Position numbers and translations under genes: made by a program. The notes below the pieces were generated by a model that saw nothing but the letters and a program-made list of their open reading frames with translations, did no database searches and was not told where the DNA came from. Shown here piece after piece: positions 23,394 to 32,392 of a stretch of 63,291 bases of DNA. Each line of letters opens with the position of its first letter. Position 1 is the stretch's first letter. The DNA comes from Clostridia bacterium (lineage in GTDB: Bacteria; Bacillota; Clostridia; Christensenellales; UBA1242), in contig CAADYP010000009.1 in NCBI GenBank assembly GCA_900753315.1, positions 1 to 63,291 of the forward strand, written 5' to 3'.

Positions 23394-24206
23394 TTAGTCC
23401 AAAGTTAATTTCCCCAATCTTCCTTTTCTAAAATCATCAATAATGGTCTTTGACATGCGGTCAATATCAATTTCTCCGCCATTTGTCATATACTTTCTCT
23501 CTTTGGCAATATCTTCCAAAGTAGATTTCCCATTATATCTGTTTAAAACATTTTCAGGATACAATTTCATCAAAAGTGACAAAAGTTCAATTGAAAGTTC
23601 GTTAAAATCTAAAATTTCGTCCTTTACACTGCCCACATAAGCCAATTTTTTTGCCACTTCTTGGTCTGTTATGTTTGGATAAAGTGTTCCTGGTGTGTCA
23701 TAGACCTCAATACAATCACCAATAGGAAGCCAAAGCCCATGTTTAGTTACTCCAGCTTTGTTTCCTGTAACAGTTTTTGCCTTTTTGCAAAGATTATTGA
23801 CCAAAGTGCTTTTACCACAATTAGGGATACCAACAACCATAGTTCTTATGCTTGGTTTAACTCCCTTTTTCTTATATCTTTCAATCTTTTCTGAAGAAAG
23901 TTGCTTGAGTTTTGAAATAATTTGATCAGATTTCCCAGACAAGGTGCTGTTAAACAAAATATAATTACTTGTTTTTGTTTTGAATTGTGGCAGAATTGCC
24001 TTTATTTTCTTTTCATCTGCCATGTCAATCTTGTTAAAGACATACAAAACAGGCTTGTTTTGAGTTAAAGAATTTAAAGATGGATTAATTGAAGACAACG
24101 GAATGCGTGCGTCCAAAACATAAGTCACAACATCAACTTTTTTAAGTTGGTCGCTTATGTCTTTAAGAGCCTTATTCATGTGTCCAGGAAACCAATTTAT
24201 CTTCAT
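23394..24206 (-). CDS. rbgA: Ribosome biogenesis GTPase RbgA (YlqF)
   Basis: A circularly permuted GTPase required for late 50S assembly. G4 (NKID, 58-61) comes before G1 (GIPNCGKST, 126-134) and G3 (DTPG, about 176), the order that defines this family. The N-terminal NWFPGHMNKALKDI is diagnostic. Length 270 residues is a little shorter than Bacillus RbgA. The gene follows trmD on the same strand, separated by repeat copy C. Confidence 0.96.
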   Translation of the reverse strand: MKINWFPGHMNKALKDISDQLKKVDVVTYVLDARIPLSSINPSLNSLTQNKPVLYVFNKIDMADEKKIKAILPQFKTKTSNYILFNSTLSGKSDQIISKLKQLSSEKIERYKKKGVKPSIRTMVVGIPNCGKSTLVNNLCKKAKTVTGNKAGVTKHGLWLPIGDCIEVYDTPGTLYPNITDQEVAKKLAYVGSVKDEILDFNELSIELLSLLMKLYPENVLNRYNGKSTLEDIAKERKYMTNGGEIDIDRMSKTIIDDFRKGRLGKLTLD

Positions 24207-24229
24207 TCTTTTTCGTTTCTCCCGTTTTG

Positions 24230-24292
24230 TATTTTGTCTATATATTGTGTGTTATGCAGTGCATATTACCATTTATATAGTGTTATTCAAGC
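24230..24292. repeat. Palindromic intergenic repeat, copy C
   Basis: TATTTTGTCTATATATTGTG, then a centre ATGCA-G-TGCAT, then ATTACCATTTATATAGTGTTATTC. It aligns along its length with copy A (8445-8500). It occupies the trmD-rbgA gap and supplies the trmD stop codon. Confidence 0.55.
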
Positions 24293-24945
24293 AAATCACT
24301 CCTGTTTTGCTTCGTTCTTTCAAGACTTTGTTGTTGCCTCCATTTTTCTACCTCTTGGTGATTTCCAGACACCAAAACATCTGGCACTTTAAGTCCCATA
24401 AATTCTTGAGGTCTTGTGTATTGTGGATATTCCAAAAGTCCATTTGAAAAACTTTCATTTGTCAAACTGTCAGCAGAAATCACCCCATCAACAAATCTTG
24501 CAAGACTATCAATGATAACCATGGTAGGAAGTTCTCCACCAGTCAAAATATAATCTCCTATTGAGATTTGCTCTATGTCAAACAACTGAAAAAGTCTATC
24601 ATCAACACCTTCATAATGACCACACACAAAAATCAAATGATCATAATTTGACAACTCTTTTGCTTTTTTTGTGCAAAAAGTTTTTCCGATAGGTGAAGGA
24701 AAGATAATTTTGCTGTTTGGCGTTTTTACCGAATTTATGGCATCAAACAAAGGTTGGACAGTCATAAGCATACCTGCCCCACCGCCAAAAGGTTCATCAT
24801 CACATTTTTTGTGCTTATTTTTTGTGAAGTCCCTTATATTTATCAAGTTTATTTCCAATATCTCACTATCGACAGCACGAGCAAGAATGCTTGTGTTAAG
24901 TGCCGAAAATGCTTCTGGAAACAATGTCAAAATATCAATTTTCAT
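24283..24945 (-). CDS. trmD: tRNA (guanine-37-N1)-methyltransferase
   Basis: A SPOUT methyltransferase that modifies G37 next to the anticodon and prevents frameshifting. It starts MKIDILTLFPE, contains CGHYEGVDDR and the knot segment SIGDYILTGGELP, and ends in the RPQEFMGLKVPDVLVSGNH domain, all diagnostic. The 220-residue length is slightly short but complete. Its ATG overlaps the rimM stop by four bases. The order rpsP-khpA-rimM-trmD is standard. Confidence 0.98.
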   Translation of the reverse strand: MKIDILTLFPEAFSALNTSILARAVDSEILEINLINIRDFTKNKHKKCDDEPFGGGAGMLMTVQPLFDAINSVKTPNSKIIFPSPIGKTFCTKKAKELSNYDHLIFVCGHYEGVDDRLFQLFDIEQISIGDYILTGGELPTMVIIDSLARFVDGVISADSLTNESFSNGLLEYPQYTRPQEFMGLKVPDVLVSGNHQEVEKWRQQQSLERTKQNRSDLLE

Positions 24946-25439
24946 TCTTGGCTTACCTTTGCACCATTATATTCGTTTCTTATGACATAAATATTTTTAC
25001 CATTCTTATTAAAAATAGCTTTTTTGAATGGCACTTCATAGAGATGTTCGTCTTCTTTGACAATAATTATGTCGTCAAACCCGTAATCAGTTACCCCCAT
25101 GATTTGTCCAACAAATTCGTTGTTTTCGTCATAAAGTAAAGTTCCAACAAGGTCATCAATCAAAAAATCATCAACTGACAACTTGTTGAAATCTTCTTTT
25201 GTGATATAGATTTTTTTGTTTCTATATTTTTCTGCGACATTTCTGTCTGAAATCTCGTCAAACATAACATAAGCATACCCAAGTCTAAAACTTGCATGCT
25301 TGAATGGAGAGTCATTTTTCTCAATAAAGAGTTTTTGTTTACCATTAAAAATCGCAGGAATATCAATCAAAGGAAGTATTTTAACTTCCCCTTTGATACC
25401 CTGCGGTTTAATGATTTTTCCTACGCAAACAAACTCCAT
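24942..25439 (-). CDS. rimM: 16S rRNA processing protein RimM
   Basis: A 165-residue RimM: an N-terminal beta-barrel with VGKIIKPQGIKGEVKILPL, and a C-terminal PRC barrel with DDLVGTLLYDENNEFVGQI and the closing EVPFKKAIF. RimM assists maturation of the 30S head and binds uS19. It starts two bases after the khpA stop and overlaps trmD, which indicates translational coupling across the operon. Confidence 0.96.
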   Translation of the reverse strand: MEFVCVGKIIKPQGIKGEVKILPLIDIPAIFNGKQKLFIEKNDSPFKHASFRLGYAYVMFDEISDRNVAEKYRNKKIYITKEDFNKLSVDDFLIDDLVGTLLYDENNEFVGQIMGVTDYGFDDIIIVKEDEHLYEVPFKKAIFNKNGKNIYVIRNEYNGAKVSQE

Positions 25440-25441
25440 TT

Positions 25442-25672
25442 CTAGTCCTCAAATTTCACAAAAACTTTTTTGTGAGTTTTTGAAGCAACTGAACGCATAA
25501 TGTTTCTTATGCTTGTAGCAGTTTTTCCATTTTTGCCAATAACTTTGCCAAGGTCAGAACTTGCCACTTTTACCTTGTAAACAAGAGAGCCATCGTTCTC
25601 TTCTTTTTCGATTGAAACAGCATCTTCGTCTTCTACCAAAGTTTTAACAAGAAATTTCAATAATTCGTCCAT
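25442..25672 (-). CDS. khpA: KH-domain RNA-binding protein KhpA (YlqC)
   Basis: A 76-residue single type II KH domain. The RNA-binding GxxG loop is GKNG within DLGKVIGKNGKTATSIR. KhpA usually pairs with KhpB and affects cell division and RNA fate in Gram-positives. It lies between rpsP and rimM, its conserved place. An AGGAGA site precedes the ATG. Confidence 0.95.
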   Translation of the reverse strand: MDELLKFLVKTLVEDEDAVSIEKEENDGSLVYKVKVASSDLGKVIGKNGKTATSIRNIMRSVASKTHKKVFVKFED

Positions 25673-25704
25673 AAAAATCTCCTCGTTTAAAGTAAATAAA
25701 CTAA

Positions 25705-25962
25705 TTATTTGTTTTCTGAGTTGATTGCCCCACTCTTAACCAAAATTGATTTAGCAGTTTCAGTTGGAAGAGCGCCGTTTTTAAGCCATGTTTGAGCCTT
25801 TTCATTGTCAATTTTGATTTCAGCTGGGTTTGTCAACGGATTGTAAGTTCCAAGAAGGTCGATGTATTTTCCATCTCTTGGGCTTCTGCTATCAGCAACA
25901 ACCACACGGTAAAAAGGTGATTTTTTATCTCCCATTCTAGTAAGTCTAATTTTAACAGCCAT
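25705..25962 (-). CDS. rpsP: 30S ribosomal protein S16
   Basis: An 85-residue bS16, starting MAVKIRLTRMGDKKSPFYRVVVAD with the usual DSRSPRDGKYIDLLGTYNP segment. It stabilises the 30S body. It is the first gene of the rpsP-khpA-rimM-trmD-rbgA-yraN run and has its own strong promoter. AAAGGAG precedes the ATG. A near-perfect palindrome lies in its leader at 25987-26008. Confidence 0.98.
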   Translation of the reverse strand: MAVKIRLTRMGDKKSPFYRVVVADSRSPRDGKYIDLLGTYNPLTNPAEIKIDNEKAQTWLKNGALPTETAKSILVKSGAINSENK

Positions 25963-25986
25963 TTTAATTTCTCCTTTATATAAATT

Positions 25987-26008
25987 TACTTTGCACTTGT
26001 GTAAAGTA
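25987..26008. repeat. 22-bp near-palindrome in the rpsP leader
   Basis: TACTTTGCACTTGTGTAAAGTA reads the same on both strands except for one mismatch pair. It sits between the rpsP promoter and ribosome site. It may be a DNA operator; as RNA its two-base loop would be strained. Confidence 0.45.
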
Positions 26009-26020
26009 TTTTCGCTTTAC

Positions 26021-26049
26021 ATTATAACACTCAAAACCAAATTTGTAAA
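26021..26049 (-). promoter_or_regulatory. Promoter of the rpsP operon
   Basis: TTTACA (26049-26044), 17 bases ending TGT, TATAAT (26026-26021). Confidence 0.85.
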
Positions 26050-26111
26050 GTGTTTTTGAAAATATTTAAGCATTTTTTTATAATTTTAAGTTGCCCCACA
26101 AAAATTTGTTT

Positions 26112-26145
26112 TAATATAAAAACAATAGCCCAAAATTTGGTGCTT
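26112..26145 (-). terminator. Possible terminator after ffh
   Basis: Imperfect stem AGCACCAAA/TTTGGGCT followed on the minus strand by ATTGTTTTTAT. It is weaker than the other terminators and some read-through is likely. Confidence 0.5.
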
Positions 26146-26158
26146 TTATTATCGTTTA

Positions 26159-27472
26159 TTAAAACATTCCTCTAAAACCTTTCTTGTTTTTAAGTTGTTT
26201 CATCATTTCTTTTGATTGCTCAAATTGTTTCAAAAGTGTGTTTACTTGTTGAATTGTGGTTCCACTCCCTTCCGCAATACGCTTTCTTCTGCTTGCTTTG
26301 ATGATATCAGGATTCAAGCGTTCTTCTCTAGTCATACTTTGAATAATTGCTTTGTTGACTGCAAGTTGCTTTTCATCAATAGTTATACCTTTCATCTTTG
26401 AAGCCATACCAGGAATCATTCCAATCAGGTCATTGATGTTTCCCATTTTCTTCAAACTTTCCATTTGTTTCAAATAATCTTCGAAAGTGAAAGAATTTTC
26501 TCTAAATTTTGCTTCAAGCTTCTTTGCTTCTTCTTCAGTCACCGCCTCTTGTGCTTTTTCGATAAGAGACAAAACATCTCCCATTCCCAAAATTCTGCTT
26601 GCAATACGATCTGGATAGAAAGGTTCCAAATCTCCAATTTTTTCACCAACACCAGAGAATTTGATTGGTTTTCCAGTGATAGCCTTAATTGAAAGAGCAG
26701 CACCACCTCTAGTGTCACCATCAAGTTTTGTCATAACCACGCCAGTTATGTCAAGGTCGTTGTTGAAACTTTCTGCAATTGTTACAGCATCTTGTCCAGT
26801 CATTGCATCAACAACAAGCAAAATCTCAGTGGGTTTTACTTCTTTTTTGATATCTTTAAGTTCTTGCATCAATTCTTGATTGATATGAAGTCTTCCAGCT
26901 GTATCCAAAACAACAACATCACAACCTTGCTTCTTTGCATGTTCTACGGCTTGTTTTGCTGTTTTTACAGGGTTTTGAGTCCCTCTTTCAAACACTTCAA
27001 CATTGGCTGTTTTCCCAACAACTTGCAACTGATTTATAGCAGCAGGTCTATAAATATCACATGCAACAAGCAATGGCTTTTTGCCTGTTTTCTTCAAATA
27101 ATATGCAAGCTTGCCACACATAGTTGTCTTTCCTGCACCTTGAAGACCACACATCATGATAACTGTAGGTGGATTTGAAGCAATTTGAAGTTTTTGATTG
27201 TCAGAAGAAATCAATTTTGTAAGTTCGTCCTTAACAATCTTGATAACCATTTGTCCTGGCGTAAGACTCTTCATAACTTCTTCGCCGATCGCCTTTTCTG
27301 TTGTGTCAGCAACAAACTTTTTTGCCACCATATAGTTTACATCGGCTTCAAGAAGAGCGATCCTAACTTCTCTCATTGCTTCTTTGATTTCGAGTTCCGT
27401 CAACTTCCCTCTTTTTGTAAGTTTTGAAAATATATGATTAAATTTTTCTGACAATGATGAAAATAATGCCAT
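26159..27472 (-). CDS. ffh: Signal recognition particle GTPase Ffh
   Basis: The SRP54 homologue, which binds signal peptides and ffs RNA and docks at FtsY. It has the N domain (1-90), the G domain with GLQGAGKTT (109-117), DTAGR and TKLDG motifs, and a Met-rich M domain (about 300-437) with MTREERLNPDII and GSGTTIQQVN, the RNA-binding helix-turn. The 437-residue length is typical. Its ATG lies two bases after the ylxM stop, as in Bacillus. The RNA partner is at 2331-2597. Confidence 0.98.
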   Translation of the reverse strand: MALFSSLSEKFNHIFSKLTKRGKLTELEIKEAMREVRIALLEADVNYMVAKKFVADTTEKAIGEEVMKSLTPGQMVIKIVKDELTKLISSDNQKLQIASNPPTVIMMCGLQGAGKTTMCGKLAYYLKKTGKKPLLVACDIYRPAAINQLQVVGKTANVEVFERGTQNPVKTAKQAVEHAKKQGCDVVVLDTAGRLHINQELMQELKDIKKEVKPTEILLVVDAMTGQDAVTIAESFNNDLDITGVVMTKLDGDTRGGAALSIKAITGKPIKFSGVGEKIGDLEPFYPDRIASRILGMGDVLSLIEKAQEAVTEEEAKKLEAKFRENSFTFEDYLKQMESLKKMGNINDLIGMIPGMASKMKGITIDEKQLAVNKAIIQSMTREERLNPDIIKASRRKRIAEGSGTTIQQVNTLLKQFEQSKEMMKQLKNKKGFRGMF

Positions 27473-27474
27473 TT

Positions 27475-27813
27475 TTATAATCTCCTTAACATTTCGTCAA
27501 TCTCGCTTGAAAGCAAAGATTTGTCATTTTTGTCCGCAGTTTCTTTGAGTTTGTTTAGGTCTGCCAAAAGCCTTTCCTTTTGCTCTAAAATATGCAATTT
27601 TTCTTCATAAAAATTGAGTTTCTCACACCCTTTATCAATCGCGTCAAGCACAGCCTGACGAGAAATTCCGCGTTCTTCAGCAATCTCAACAAGCGTCATG
27701 TTATATTCAAAATAACTTGTCATAATCTTTTGTCTATCATCGCTCAAAAGCTCGCCATAAATTTCAAAAAGTCTTCCAAATTTTATGAAGTCTTGTAGTT
27801 TTATTTTTGACAT
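27475..27813 (-). CDS. ylxM: YlxM-family helix-turn-helix protein, SRP operon
   Basis: A 112-residue protein with a sigma-70 region 4-like HTH: YFEYNMTLVEIAEERGISRQAV. YlxM precedes ffh throughout Firmicutes and binds SRP RNA or Ffh in streptococci. I chose the ATG at 27813 with GAGGGG upstream; an in-frame GTG two codons earlier is possible. It is tightly coupled to ffh. Confidence 0.93.
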   Translation of the reverse strand: MSKIKLQDFIKFGRLFEIYGELLSDDRQKIMTSYFEYNMTLVEIAEERGISRQAVLDAIDKGCEKLNFYEEKLHILEQKERLLADLNKLKETADKNDKSLLSSEIDEMLRRL

Positions 27814-27891
27814 AACCACCCCTCAAATTGTCAAGCAAAAATACTTTCGTTTCTCAAAGTTTAGCACACAAGCACCTTAAAATCAACTTTT

Positions 27892-28995
27892 TTAGGAAAA
27901 TAAATTGGAAATAATGGTGTTGCTTATGTGATAAAAAATTGGATTTAAAAACAATTTGTCGTTTTCTAGTTTAAGCACACCTTCTGCAAGATAGTCCTTG
28001 AAAAATTGGTTTTGAGTTATATCATAGCCCATTTTTTTTACTTTCCATATATCGACACCAAGTTTGCAACGCAACCCAAGCATAATTTCTTCTTCAATCT
28101 CATCTTTCTTTGACAAAACTTCAATTTCTTGCTTGCCGAGTTTGTAATCTGAAATTGCTCCAGCATTTTGAATACGCTTTCCGTCCATATATGAGTGTGC
28201 GGAAAGTCCAAAACCCAAATATTCTCCCCTTGCCCAATAATTCAAGTTGTGCCTGCTTTCATAACCTGGGAAAGCAAAATTGGAAATTTCATATCTTTCC
28301 ATGCCCATATCTTGCAAATAATTTGCCAACTTATTGAAAGAATCAATCATTTGCTCGTCACCAAGTGGTTTATATTTCTTTTGCACAATTTCTTGATACA
28401 ACTTTGTGTTTTTGTAAATTTCAAGCAAATAACAAGAAATGTGTTTTACTCCAAGCCCCAAAAGTGTTTTGGCATAACTACACAAATCTTTTCCTGTTTC
28501 ACCTTCAAGACCAACAATCAAATCTGCCGAAACATTATCAAAATAATGTCTTGCTAATTTGATTTTTTCAACAGCCATTTTCATATCATGCAAACGACCA
28601 ATTTTCTTTAAACTTTTGTCACTCAAAGACTGAACACCAATGCTTAAACGATTTACTCTCAAACTTTTCCAAACTTTCAAAAGTTCTTCGGAAATTGAGT
28701 TTGGATTTGCCTCAATAGTAAATTCAGCATCCTCATAAACATCAAAATTGTCATACACACATTTGACGATTTTTTCAATCTGGTTCGCTGTCAAAACACT
28801 TGGGGTTCCGCCACCGATATAAATAGTTTTTATCGGTCTTTTGACTTTTCTATTTTCAATTTCTTTGCACAACAAATCAATGTATTCATCTCTAACTTGT
28901 TCGCTGGCACAAAAAGAATTAAAAGCACAATAAATGCACTTTTGTTCACAAAAAGGTATATGGATATAAATTGATAAGTCTTTTGTTTCTGTCAT
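27892..28995 (-). CDS. hemW: Radical SAM protein HemW, probable haem chaperone
   Basis: A 367-residue radical SAM enzyme. The 4Fe-4S motif CxxxCxxC lies at residues 16-23 within IPFCEQKCIYCAF, followed by IYIGGGTPSVL and RLSIGVQS. It resembles coproporphyrinogen dehydrogenase HemN, but the extra Cys at the HemN N-terminus is lacking, which points to HemW. The ATG at 28995 lies one base after the lepA stop and has AAGGAA upstream. The lepA-hemW pair is conserved in Firmicutes. Confidence 0.93.
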   Translation of the reverse strand: MTETKDLSIYIHIPFCEQKCIYCAFNSFCASEQVRDEYIDLLCKEIENRKVKRPIKTIYIGGGTPSVLTANQIEKIVKCVYDNFDVYEDAEFTIEANPNSISEELLKVWKSLRVNRLSIGVQSLSDKSLKKIGRLHDMKMAVEKIKLARHYFDNVSADLIVGLEGETGKDLCSYAKTLLGLGVKHISCYLLEIYKNTKLYQEIVQKKYKPLGDEQMIDSFNKLANYLQDMGMERYEISNFAFPGYESRHNLNYWARGEYLGFGLSAHSYMDGKRIQNAGAISDYKLGKQEIEVLSKKDEIEEEIMLGLRCKLGVDIWKVKKMGYDITQNQFFKDYLAEGVLKLENDKLFLNPIFYHISNTIISNLFS

Positions 28996-28996
28996 T

Positions 28997-30805
28997 CTAT
29001 TCCTTGTCTTCATCCAATTTCAAAACGCTCATAAATGCTTCAGAAGGAATTTCTACAGAACCAATCTTTCTCATTCTCTTCTTTCCTTCTTTCTGTTTTT
29101 CAAGAAGTTTTCTTTTTCTAGAAATATCCCCGCCATAACACTTTGCCAAAACATCTTTTCTCATTGCGGAAATCGTTTCTCTGGCAATAATTTTGTTTCC
29201 AATACAAGCTTGAATTGGCACTTCAAAAAGTTGTCTTGGAATAATTTTTTTCAATCTTTCTGCAAGTTCTCTACCTCTGTTATAAGCCTTGTCTTTATGC
29301 ACAATAAGAGACAAAGCATCACATTTTTCTCCATTAAGCATAAGATCAACACGCACAAGGTCAGCTGGTTCGAAACCAGAAAATTCATAGTCAAAACTTG
29401 CATATCCCCTAGTACGAGATTTCAAGCTGTCAAAAAAGTCATAGATGATTTCGCCGAGTGGCAAAACATATTTAAGTTCAACCCTTCTCTTGTCAAGATA
29501 TTGCATATCTTTATAAATACCACGCTTATCTTGGCAAAGTTCCATGATTGTTCCAACATATTCTGGTGGTGTAAAAATGTTTGCCTCAACGATAGGCTCT
29601 TCAATCCTGTCAATTTCCACAACTGGTGGCAAATTTGATGGGTTTGAAACTTCAATCATCTCACCATTTGTTTTATAAACATTGTAAGAAACACTTGGTG
29701 CTGTTGTAATGATGTCGAGATTAAACTCTCTTTCCAATCTTTCCGTAATAATTTCAAGGTGCAACAATCCCAAAAATCCACATCTAAAACCATAGCCCAA
29801 AGCTGAAGAAACTTCTGGTGCAAATTGAAGACTTGCGTCATTTAATTTCAATTTGTCAAGGCTGTCTTTCAGTTCGTTATATTTTGCCCCATCAACAGGG
29901 AAAATTCCGCAGAAAACAACAGGTTGAACTTCTTTGTAACCAGCAAGTGGCTCTGCAATAGGATTTTCAACAGATGTAACAGTATCTCCCACTTTGACAT
30001 CAGAAATTGTTTTGATAGATGCTGCAATATAGCCTACATCACCCGCAGAGAGTGATTTTGTTTCTTTTGTGCTAGGGATAAAAATTCCAACTTCTGTAAC
30101 ATCAAATACTTTTCCTGTCTGCATCATCAAGATTTTATCTCCAGCTTTAACCGTTCCATCAAACACTCTTATCAAACAAATTGCACCTTTGAAATTGTCA
30201 TAATGGCTATCAAAAATAAGTGCCTTAAGCGGTGCATTTTCATCACCTTTTGGTGCAGGAATTTGTTTTATAACCGCATGCAAAACTTGTTCAATGTTTA
30301 TCCCCTCTTTTGCAGAAATACATGGACAATTTTCAGCATCAAAACCAATAGCCTCTTCAATCTCTAGTTTTACTTCTTCAACACGAGCGGAAGGCAAATC
30401 AATTTTGTTTATTACTGGGATTGTTTCAAGATTGTTATCAAGTGCAAGATAAGTGTTTGCAAGGGTTTGGGCTTCCACCCCTTGTGATGCATCTACCAAA
30501 AGAATTGCTCCTTCGCAAGCAGCAAGCGAACGAGATACTTCATAAGTAAAGTCCACATGTCCCGGTGTGTCAATCAAGTTGAGAGTGTATTCTTTTCCTT
30601 CATAGTCATAGATAAGTCTTGTTGGAGTAAGTTTGATTGTAATACCTTTTTCTCTCTCAAGTTCCATACTATCCAAAATTTGGTCTTGCATATCTCTTTT
30701 TGACACAGTGCCAGTCATTTCAATAAGTCTGTCTGCCAAAGTGCTTTTACCATGGTCAATGTGTGCAATAATACAAAAATTTCTAATTAAACTCAAGTCT
30801 TTCAA
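28997..30805 (-). CDS. lepA: Elongation factor 4 (LepA)
   Basis: A ribosome-bound GTPase that helps 30S biogenesis and translation under stress. G1 AHIDHGKST (about 14-22), DTPGHVDF and NKIDLPSA mark the GTPase, and the C-terminal domain unique to LepA contains VPIQACIGNKIIARETISAMRK. The start is a TTG at 30805 with AGGAGA eight bases upstream; 602 residues is normal. It is the first gene of the lepA-hemW-ylxM-ffh run. Confidence 0.98.
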   Translation of the reverse strand: MKDLSLIRNFCIIAHIDHGKSTLADRLIEMTGTVSKRDMQDQILDSMELEREKGITIKLTPTRLIYDYEGKEYTLNLIDTPGHVDFTYEVSRSLAACEGAILLVDASQGVEAQTLANTYLALDNNLETIPVINKIDLPSARVEEVKLEIEEAIGFDAENCPCISAKEGINIEQVLHAVIKQIPAPKGDENAPLKALIFDSHYDNFKGAICLIRVFDGTVKAGDKILMMQTGKVFDVTEVGIFIPSTKETKSLSAGDVGYIAASIKTISDVKVGDTVTSVENPIAEPLAGYKEVQPVVFCGIFPVDGAKYNELKDSLDKLKLNDASLQFAPEVSSALGYGFRCGFLGLLHLEIITERLEREFNLDIITTAPSVSYNVYKTNGEMIEVSNPSNLPPVVEIDRIEEPIVEANIFTPPEYVGTIMELCQDKRGIYKDMQYLDKRRVELKYVLPLGEIIYDFFDSLKSRTRGYASFDYEFSGFEPADLVRVDLMLNGEKCDALSLIVHKDKAYNRGRELAERLKKIIPRQLFEVPIQACIGNKIIARETISAMRKDVLAKCYGGDISRKRKLLEKQKEGKKRMRKIGSVEIPSEAFMSVLKLDEDKE

Positions 30806-30826
30806 GCAAATAATCTCCTATATGGA

Positions 30827-30855
30827 ATTATACAACATCCAGAGCAATTCCACAA
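30827..30855 (-). promoter_or_regulatory. Promoter of lepA
   Basis: TTGTGG (30855-30850), 17 bases, TATAAT (30832-30827). GGAATT/AATTCC arms flank the box at its edges, perhaps by chance. Confidence 0.7.
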
Positions 30856-30955
30856 AGTGTTTTTCAAAAAATCTTGAAAACAAAACTTGGAAAGTTTGAG
30901 AAAATTGCTTTATTTTCTTCTTCAAATTTGCTAATATATCATAAAGGAGAAAATG

Positions 30956-31555
30956 ATGGGAAAGCTGTATTTCAAATATGGTGCAATGGGGTCATCAAAA
31001 ACCGCATCAGCACTCATGTGTAGGTTTAATTATATGCAAAAAGGCATGGATGTTTTGCTTATGAAACCAAGCATCGACACAAGATTTAAAGAAAACGAAG
31101 TTGTTTCAAGAATAGGCTTGTCTGCCCCTTGCTATGCATTTTCAAAAGACGAAAATTTGGTTGAAGTTTTCAATGAAAAATCAAAAAATGAAAAGATTGA
31201 TGTCGTGATTGTTGATGAATGTCAGTTTTGCTCAAAGGCACAAATCGAACAATTACGCCAACTAACAGAAAAAGTGCCCGTTCTTTGTTATGGACTTATG
31301 ACAAACTTTAAAGGCGAACTTTTTGAAGGAAGCAAGCGCCTTGTAGAAATTGCCGACAGTCTTGCGGAAATCAAAAGCATCTGTGAATGTGGCAGAAAAG
31401 CAACAATGAATGGCAAATTTGTCAATGGTTACATAGTGACAGAAGGCAAAGAAGTTGATATCGGTGCAGACGAAAAATATAAAGGTTTGTGTTATCCTTG
31501 TTTTTTGAAAGAACAAGAAAAAGCACAAAAGTTTTACAATTCTCAAAAAAAATAA
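30956..31555 (+). CDS. tdk: Thymidine kinase, type II
   Basis: Phosphorylates thymidine in the salvage path to dTTP. The P-loop GAMGSSKT is at residues 9-16, VDECQFC carries the Walker B-type Asp, and a Zn site is suggested by CECG and the later CYPC pair. The 199-residue length fits. The second of two adjacent ATGs is preferred because AAAGGAG lies seven bases before it. It complements the de novo ThyX-like gene at 53075-54253. Confidence 0.95.
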   Translation: MGKLYFKYGAMGSSKTASALMCRFNYMQKGMDVLLMKPSIDTRFKENEVVSRIGLSAPCYAFSKDENLVEVFNEKSKNEKIDVVIVDECQFCSKAQIEQLRQLTEKVPVLCYGLMTNFKGELFEGSKRLVEIADSLAEIKSICECGRKATMNGKFVNGYIVTEGKEVDIGADEKYKGLCYPCFLKEQEKAQKFYNSQKK

Positions 31556-31637
31556 AAACTAAAATCAAAATAATAACAACAGACTAATCAAAAGCCAACT
31601 TCGCATGGACAAATATAATTAAACTTAAATAAATAAT

Positions 31638-31668
31638 AAAAGCATATCAAAACGATATGCTTTTTTGT
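31638..31668. terminator. Bidirectional terminator between tdk and efp
   Basis: 11-bp stem AAAAGCATATC/GATATGCTTTT with a 5-base loop and T-runs on both strands, between convergent genes. Confidence 0.9.
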
Positions 31669-31716
31669 AACAAAAATTTTTAAACTATAAATTTTATAAA
31701 CAAATTTAAAGGAAAA

Positions 31717-32277
31717 TTACTTAACTTTTTCCATGTAAGAGCCGTCTCTTGTGTCAACTCTAATAACATCTCCTGTGTTTACGAAAAGTGGAACACGGAT
31801 AGTATATCCTGTTGAAAGAGTAGCAGGTTTTTGAGATGCTTTTGAAGTATCTCCTTGAATTCCTGGTTCTGTGTCAACAACTTCAAGTTCTACGAAAGTT
31901 GGTGGATATACAGCAAATGGAACACCCTTGTAAATATACATTGTGGTTGGCATATTCTCAGTAACGAAGTTAAGCGCATCAGCAACAGTCTCTTTGTTCA
32001 AAGGCATTTGTTCGTATGTTTCGTTGTCCATGAAATAATAAAGATCACCATCATTGTAAAGATAAAGCATTTCTTTCTTTTCAATAACAGCATCTTGGAA
32101 CTTGTCACCAGGGTTGAAAGTTGTTTCTTGAACTTGTCCTGTCATAACGTCCTTAATTTTTGCTCTAACAAATGGAGAGCCTTTTCCAGGTTTAACGTGC
32201 AAGAAATCAATAACGTTGTAAACCTTTCCATCCATTTCAAAAGTTGTTCCTTTTCTAAAATCACCAGCAGTTACCAT
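31717..32277 (-). CDS. efp: Elongation factor P
   Basis: A 186-residue three-domain EF-P that relieves ribosome stalling at polyproline. The tip loop is PGKGSPF with Lys32 at the position modified in other bacteria (5-aminopentanol in Bacillus, beta-lysine in enterics); no modification enzyme is visible here. DTRDGSYMEKV at the C-terminus is canonical. It has its own promoter and AGGAG site. Confidence 0.97.
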   Translation of the reverse strand: MVTAGDFRKGTTFEMDGKVYNVIDFLHVKPGKGSPFVRAKIKDVMTGQVQETTFNPGDKFQDAVIEKKEMLYLYNDGDLYYFMDNETYEQMPLNKETVADALNFVTENMPTTMYIYKGVPFAVYPPTFVELEVVDTEPGIQGDTSKASQKPATLSTGYTIRVPLFVNTGDVIRVDTRDGSYMEKVK

Positions 32278-32333
32278 AATTTTATCTCCTAAAATTTAAA
32301 AATTCCCAATGCATACGCATCAAATTCTCTTAT

Positions 32334-32363
32334 ATAATAGCACATAGAAGCTATTGTTTGCAA
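32334..32363 (-). promoter_or_regulatory. Promoter of efp
   Basis: TTGCAA (32363-32358), 18 bases ending TGC, TATTAT (32339-32334). Confidence 0.7.
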
Positions 32364-32392
32364 GTATTTTTCAAAATTCACTGCAAAAAATA

